Shown: positions 61,279 to 64,000 of the stretch, in pieces
How the letters are laid out: every line of letters begins with the position of its first letter
How positions within the stretch are numbered: position 1 is the stretch's first letter
DNA from: Streptomyces sp. HUAS ZL42
GTDB taxonomy: Bacteria > Actinomycetota > Actinomycetes > Streptomycetales > Streptomycetaceae
Length of the DNA stretch: 64,000 nucleotides
Direction of reading: 5' to 3'
NCBI RefSeq assembly: GCF_040782645.1
Contig: NZ_CP160403.1
Location: forward strand, 8,281,001-8,345,000
Translations under genes and position numbers: made by a program
Notes under the pieces: model-generated
Databases searched by the model: none
Seen by the model: the letters and a program-made list of their open reading frames with translations, nothing else
Told to the model about the DNA's origin: nothing

Positions 61279-61288
61279 TGCAATTGCA
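61279..61288. promoter_or_regulatory. TGCAATTGCA palindrome, copy 3
   Basis: Third perfect copy, 163 bases before the XRE start. It is the same sequence as at 60754 and 60831 and suggests that one regulator, probably this XRE protein, controls all three genes. Confidence 0.6.
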
Positions 61289-61451
61289 GGCCCAGGGGAG
61301 CACGGCAGCAGACCGGCGCCAGAACCGAACGGCACCGCCTCATCCCGTAGGTGATCTGTCCAGGCGCCGCTCGTTCACGACGGCGATCGAGGCTCGGCGT
61401 CAGGGCTCAGGGCTCATCGCATCACCCCAGTGGCGGCCCGAGGGGATGGAC

Positions 61452-62357
61452 ATGACTGCACCTCAGCCGGAACACAGCGCCCCTGTTTTCGACATGCTCG
61501 GCGGTCGGCGCGGCGGGCCGATGGTCCTGCGCATCCTGCTGGGAACCCGGCTGCGCCGACTGCGCGAGTCCTGCCGCATCAGCCGTGACGACGCGGGCGC
61601 GGCGATCCGCGCCTCCCACGCCAAGTTGTGCCGCATGGAGCTGGGACGGGTCGGCTTCAAGGAGCGCGATGTCGCCGATCTGCTGACCCTGTACGGCGTG
61701 GAGGATCCCGAAACCCGCCAGGAACTCCTGGAGTTGGCCCGGCGGGCCAGCGCACCCGGCTGGTGGCGCGAGTACGGCGACGTTCTGCCCAGCTGGTTCG
61801 AGCAGCACATCGGTCTGGAAGAGGCCGCCTGCCTCATCCGCACCTATGAAGTCCAGTTCGTCCCCGGCCTGTTGCAGACCTCCGAGTACGCCGCAGAGGT
61901 CATCCGCCTCGGCTACCCGCTCGGCACCGAAGACCAGATCCAACGCCGGGTCAGCCTGCGGATGGCCCGGCAGGAACTGCTCAACGGGCCCGACGCACCG
62001 CGACTGTGGGCCGTGGTGGACGAAGCCGCGCTGCGGCGTCCGACGGGCGGCGCCGAGGTCATGCGTGCCCAGCTCCGCCACCTCATCGAGGCCGCCGACC
62101 GGCCCAACGTCACCCTCCAGGTCCTGCCCTTCCACGTCGGCGGTCACGCGGCGGCGGGCGGCCCCATCACCGTGCTGCGCTTCCCCGTCGCGGACCTGCC
62201 CGACGTCGTCTACCTGGAGCAGCTCTCCAGCGCCCTCTACCTCGACAAGGCGGAGGACGTCGACAACTACCTCGCGGTCATGGACAGCCTGAGCATGGTG
62301 GCGGCAGCCGGCGCCGAGTCCGTGGCGTTCCTGGAACAGGTCCTCAAGGAGACCTGA
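61452..62357 (+). CDS. XRE family regulator with DUF5753
   Basis: 301 residues from ATG 61452 (GAGGGG upstream; ATG 61446 adjacent). Cro/C1-type HTH at about 28-80: LGTRLRRLRESCRISRDDAGAAI and RASHAKLCRMELGRVGFKERDV. The DUF5753 ligand-like domain fills 110-285 (YEVQFVPGLLQTSEYAAEVIR, ALRRPTGGAEVMRAQL). It binds DNA, probably TGCAATTGCA sites, and pairs with DUF397. Ends VLKET followed by three repeats of VLEET-stop. Confidence 0.92.
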   Translation: MTAPQPEHSAPVFDMLGGRRGGPMVLRILLGTRLRRLRESCRISRDDAGAAIRASHAKLCRMELGRVGFKERDVADLLTLYGVEDPETRQELLELARRASAPGWWREYGDVLPSWFEQHIGLEEAACLIRTYEVQFVPGLLQTSEYAAEVIRLGYPLGTEDQIQRRVSLRMARQELLNGPDAPRLWAVVDEAALRRPTGGAEVMRAQLRHLIEAADRPNVTLQVLPFHVGGHAAAGGPITVLRFPVADLPDVVYLEQLSSALYLDKAEDVDNYLAVMDSLSMVAAAGAESVAFLEQVLKET

Positions 62358-62407
62358 GTCCTCGAGGAGACCTGAGTCCTCGAGGAGACCTGAGTCCTCG
62401 AGGAGAC
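62354..62407 (+). repeat. 18-bp tandem repeat, three units, over the XRE stop
   Basis: CTGAGTCCTCGAGGAGAC occurs exactly three times at 62354-62371, 62372-62389 and 62390-62407, with a diverged partial unit before. In the XRE frame each unit is VLEET plus a stop codon. It is a slippage-type duplication of the last six codons, so stop codons occur in series. Confidence 0.9.
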
Positions 62408-62544
62408 GACCCGCCTGCGCGGCACGGCGGCGACCGCGCCCCGGGGAACGCCGTCGCGTCCAGGGGACCGGGTAGGCTTCACGGGCGCGCGCCGCTTCGG
62501 TGGGCGCCCGTGAACGCAGGGACGCGAATGGGGAGGAACCGGCG

Positions 62545-63189
62545 GTGCACGTCCAGGAGTGGCTCGACACGGTGCCCGCGGCCGCCGTCTACGCCGTGGT
62601 GGGGCTGGTCATCGGTCTGGAGAGCCTGGGCATCCCGCTGCCCGGCGAGATCATCCTGGTCTCGGCGGCCCTGCTGTCCTCGCAGCACGCCGGCATCGAC
62701 CCGTTCGTCCTCGGCCTGTGCGCCACCGTCGGCGCCGTCGTCGGCGATTCCATCGGCTACGCGATCGGCCGCAAGGGCGGGCGGCCGCTGCTCGCCTGGC
62801 TCGGCAAGAAGTTCCCCAAGCACTTCAGCGAGGGGCACATCGCGACGGCCGAGAAGTCCTTCGAGAAGTGGGGCATGTGGGCCGTCTTCTTCGGCCGCTT
62901 CGTCGCCCTGCTGCGGATCTTCGCGGGACCGCTCGCCGGTGTGCTGCGGATGCCGTACTGGAAGTTCCTCGTGGCCAATGTGCTCGGCGGCATCGTCTGG
63001 GCGGGCGGTACGACGGCGGTCATCTACTACGTGGGTGTCGTCGCGGAGTCGTGGCTGAAGAAGTTCTCGTGGCTCGGGCTGGTGGCGGCGGTGCTGATCG
63101 GGCTCACGTCGATGCTCGTACTCAAGCGCAAGGCCAGGAAGGCGCAGGTCGCACAGCAGGAGGCGGAGCCTGTTCCTGCCGGGGAGTGA
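62545..63189 (+). CDS. DedA family membrane protein
   Basis: 214 residues from GTG 62545 with GGGAGGAA upstream. DedA pattern: VVGLVIGLESLGIPLPGEIILVSAALLSS, VGAVVGDSIGYAIGRKGGRPL, and FFGRFVALLRIFAGPLAGVLRMPYWKFL with the key Arg and Pro. Four to six membrane segments. DedA proteins help recycle undecaprenyl phosphate and other lipids across the membrane. Stands alone. Confidence 0.92.
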   Translation: MHVQEWLDTVPAAAVYAVVGLVIGLESLGIPLPGEIILVSAALLSSQHAGIDPFVLGLCATVGAVVGDSIGYAIGRKGGRPLLAWLGKKFPKHFSEGHIATAEKSFEKWGMWAVFFGRFVALLRIFAGPLAGVLRMPYWKFLVANVLGGIVWAGGTTAVIYYVGVVAESWLKKFSWLGLVAAVLIGLTSMLVLKRKARKAQVAQQEAEPVPAGE

Positions 63190-63190
63190 G

Positions 63191-63260
63191 CCGCGCCGCT
63201 TCAGGGGCGCGGGGCGCTGCCATTGTGCGGCTCCGCCGCGTGGGCGCGACCAGCCACCAC
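63191..63260. repeat. Dispersed intergenic repeat, copy 2 (inverted)
   Basis: Reverse complement of the repeat at 50658-50720, including GTGCGGCTCCGCCGCGTGG and GGGCGCGACCAGCCAC. It lies in the 82 bases between the DedA gene and the carbonic anhydrase gene. Confidence 0.7.
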
Positions 63261-63271
63261 CGGCCCAGCAG

Positions 63272-63799
63272 TCATTCGTGGATCTCGCGGTGCGCTTTGG
63301 CCAGTTCCGCATACATTGTCCCGTTCAGCGTCACCCCCTGACGCTCCTCCTCCGTCAGCTCCCGCCTGACCTTCGCGGGCACCCCGGCGACGAGTGAACC
63401 CGGCGGCACCTGCATCCCCTGAGGCACAAGAGCCTGCGCGGCGACCAGCGAACCCGCCCCGATCACGGCCCCGTTCAGCACGGTCGCCCCCATCCCGATC
63501 AGGCAGTCGTCCCCGACCGTCGCCCCGTGCACCACCGCGTTGTGGCCGACGGAGACCCGCTCGCCGATGGTGACGGGGAAGCCCGGATCGGCATGCAGGG
63601 TGCAGTTGTCCTGGATGTTGCTCTGCGCCCCGACGGAGATCCGTTCGACGTCGCCGCGCACCACCGCGCCGTACCAGACGCTCGCTCCGGCTTCCAGGGT
63701 CACGTCTCCGATCACGGAGGACGTGGGTGCCACGAACGCCTCCTCGTCCACCTTCGGTTCCCGGCCGCCGATGCCCGTGATCAATGCCTTGTGCGCCAT
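63272..63799 (-). CDS. Gamma-carbonic anhydrase family protein
   Basis: 175 residues from ATG 63799 (ATG 63805 also possible). Left-handed beta-helix hexapeptide repeats from residue 30 on (SSVIGDVTLEAGASVWYGAVVRGD). The zinc His set is complete: His69 (CTLHADPG), His86 (VSVGHNAVV) and His91 (VVHGATVG). May hydrate CO2 or be a related transferase. GAGGAG lies before the start. Convergent end near the DedA gene. Confidence 0.92.
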   Translation of the reverse strand: MAHKALITGIGGREPKVDEEAFVAPTSSVIGDVTLEAGASVWYGAVVRGDVERISVGAQSNIQDNCTLHADPGFPVTIGERVSVGHNAVVHGATVGDDCLIGMGATVLNGAVIGAGSLVAAQALVPQGMQVPPGSLVAGVPAKVRRELTEEERQGVTLNGTMYAELAKAHREIHE

Positions 63800-63907
63800 C
63801 GCCATCTCCTCCTCGTCGTCGGCAGCGCCACCGTACGCCACCCGGTGGGGCGAAGATCACAGGGCTCCGAGACCGTGCCCGTACCGCGCGCTGAGTACGG
63901 TGAGCGG

Positions 63908-64000
63908 GTGCCGAAGCGCAAGAACACGTTCTCATCATGGCGGCGGGGCCTCGCGCAGCGCGCCGTCCACGCGGGCTGGGCCTGGTTGCAGCGCACGGGC
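63908..64000 (+). CDS. Start of an unknown protein, cut by the window end
   Basis: GTG 63908 followed by 30 codons, PKRKNTFSSWRRGLAQRAVHAG at the start (shown partly; WAWLQRTG follows). It has a basic amphipathic N-terminus. Two neighbours that follow such starts in Streptomyces are acyltransferases, but that cannot be shown from 31 residues. Confidence 0.55.
   Translation, partial: MPKRKNTFSSWRRGLAQRAVHAGWAWLQRTG

Overview
The window is one stretch of a Streptomyces chromosome. The evidence is very high G+C with G or C in almost every third codon position, many GTG starts, GTGA/ATGA overlaps, and typical Streptomyces families (DUF397 and XRE/DUF5753 regulators, DUF5999, DUF3152, SAM methyltransferases of the DUF574 type, a divergent EF-Tu). 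One in-frame TTA codon was found in the DUF3152 gene. No rRNA, tRNA, CRISPR array or secondary-metabolite cluster was seen. Apart from one insertion sequence, this looks like ordinary core or near-core chromosome.

Layout. 1-4.7 kb: a carbohydrate ABC importer (3' end of the binding protein and two permeases), a secreted GH10 xylanase and a convergent LacI regulator. 5-11 kb: small Streptomyces proteins, a GCS2-type ligase, a fused substrate-binding/VWA protein and a CPBP protease. 11-24 kb: stress and metabolite genes, each with its own regulator (PhzF, SDR, PadR, SRPBCC, three EamA exporters, PNPOx-like flavoproteins with a MocR regulator, LysR, isochorismatase-like, Rieske). 24-30 kb: HipA-like kinase/DUF3037 pair, two SDRs, an orphan family-5 solute-binding protein, uracil-DNA glycosylase. 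30-43 kb: lipoproteins, DinB, TetR with a divergent FAD monooxygenase, MocA oxidoreductase, Lnt, an AfsQ-like two-component operon, DUF3152, UppP. 42.7-45.8 kb: a MocA/DUF6807/cupin operon with a LacI-type operator and a fresh 246-bp tandem duplication at its end. 45.8-54.6 kb: HxlR/thiolase, TVP38 protein, AlkD-like glycosylase, divergent EF-Tu, spermidine-synthase-like protein, MFS exporter, hotdog thioesterase.

The most striking locus is 54.65-57.13 kb. galU (UTP-glucose-1-phosphate uridylyltransferase) is cut in two by an IS110-family element at 55143-56658. Its 236-bp 5' non-coding region has the architecture of an IS110 bridge RNA. A target loop starts with GACTGAG, identical to the chromosomal left flank plus the AG core. 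A donor loop, closed by a symmetric stem, holds CGAATCAG, identical to the right end of the element plus the core, and a near-perfect complement of the left end. The target and donor guides can therefore be read directly against the insertion site.

57.5-62.4 kb holds a RICIN-like membrane protein with a frameshift, a methyltransferase, an anti-sigma-like ATPase, and DUF397 and XRE regulators around three perfect TGCAATTGCA palindromes. The window ends with a DedA protein, a gamma-carbonic anhydrase and the first codons of another gene.

Other regulatory structure: a 13-codon leader ORF with a Pro-Pro-Pro run and a hairpin series before an EamA exporter, twin GCTCGTACGAGC palindromes, twin TetR operators, nested inverted repeats at a PNPOx/isochorismatase promoter, and mutually exclusive stems in front of the EF-Tu gene. 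Functions are from reading domains and motifs by eye. No database search was possible.
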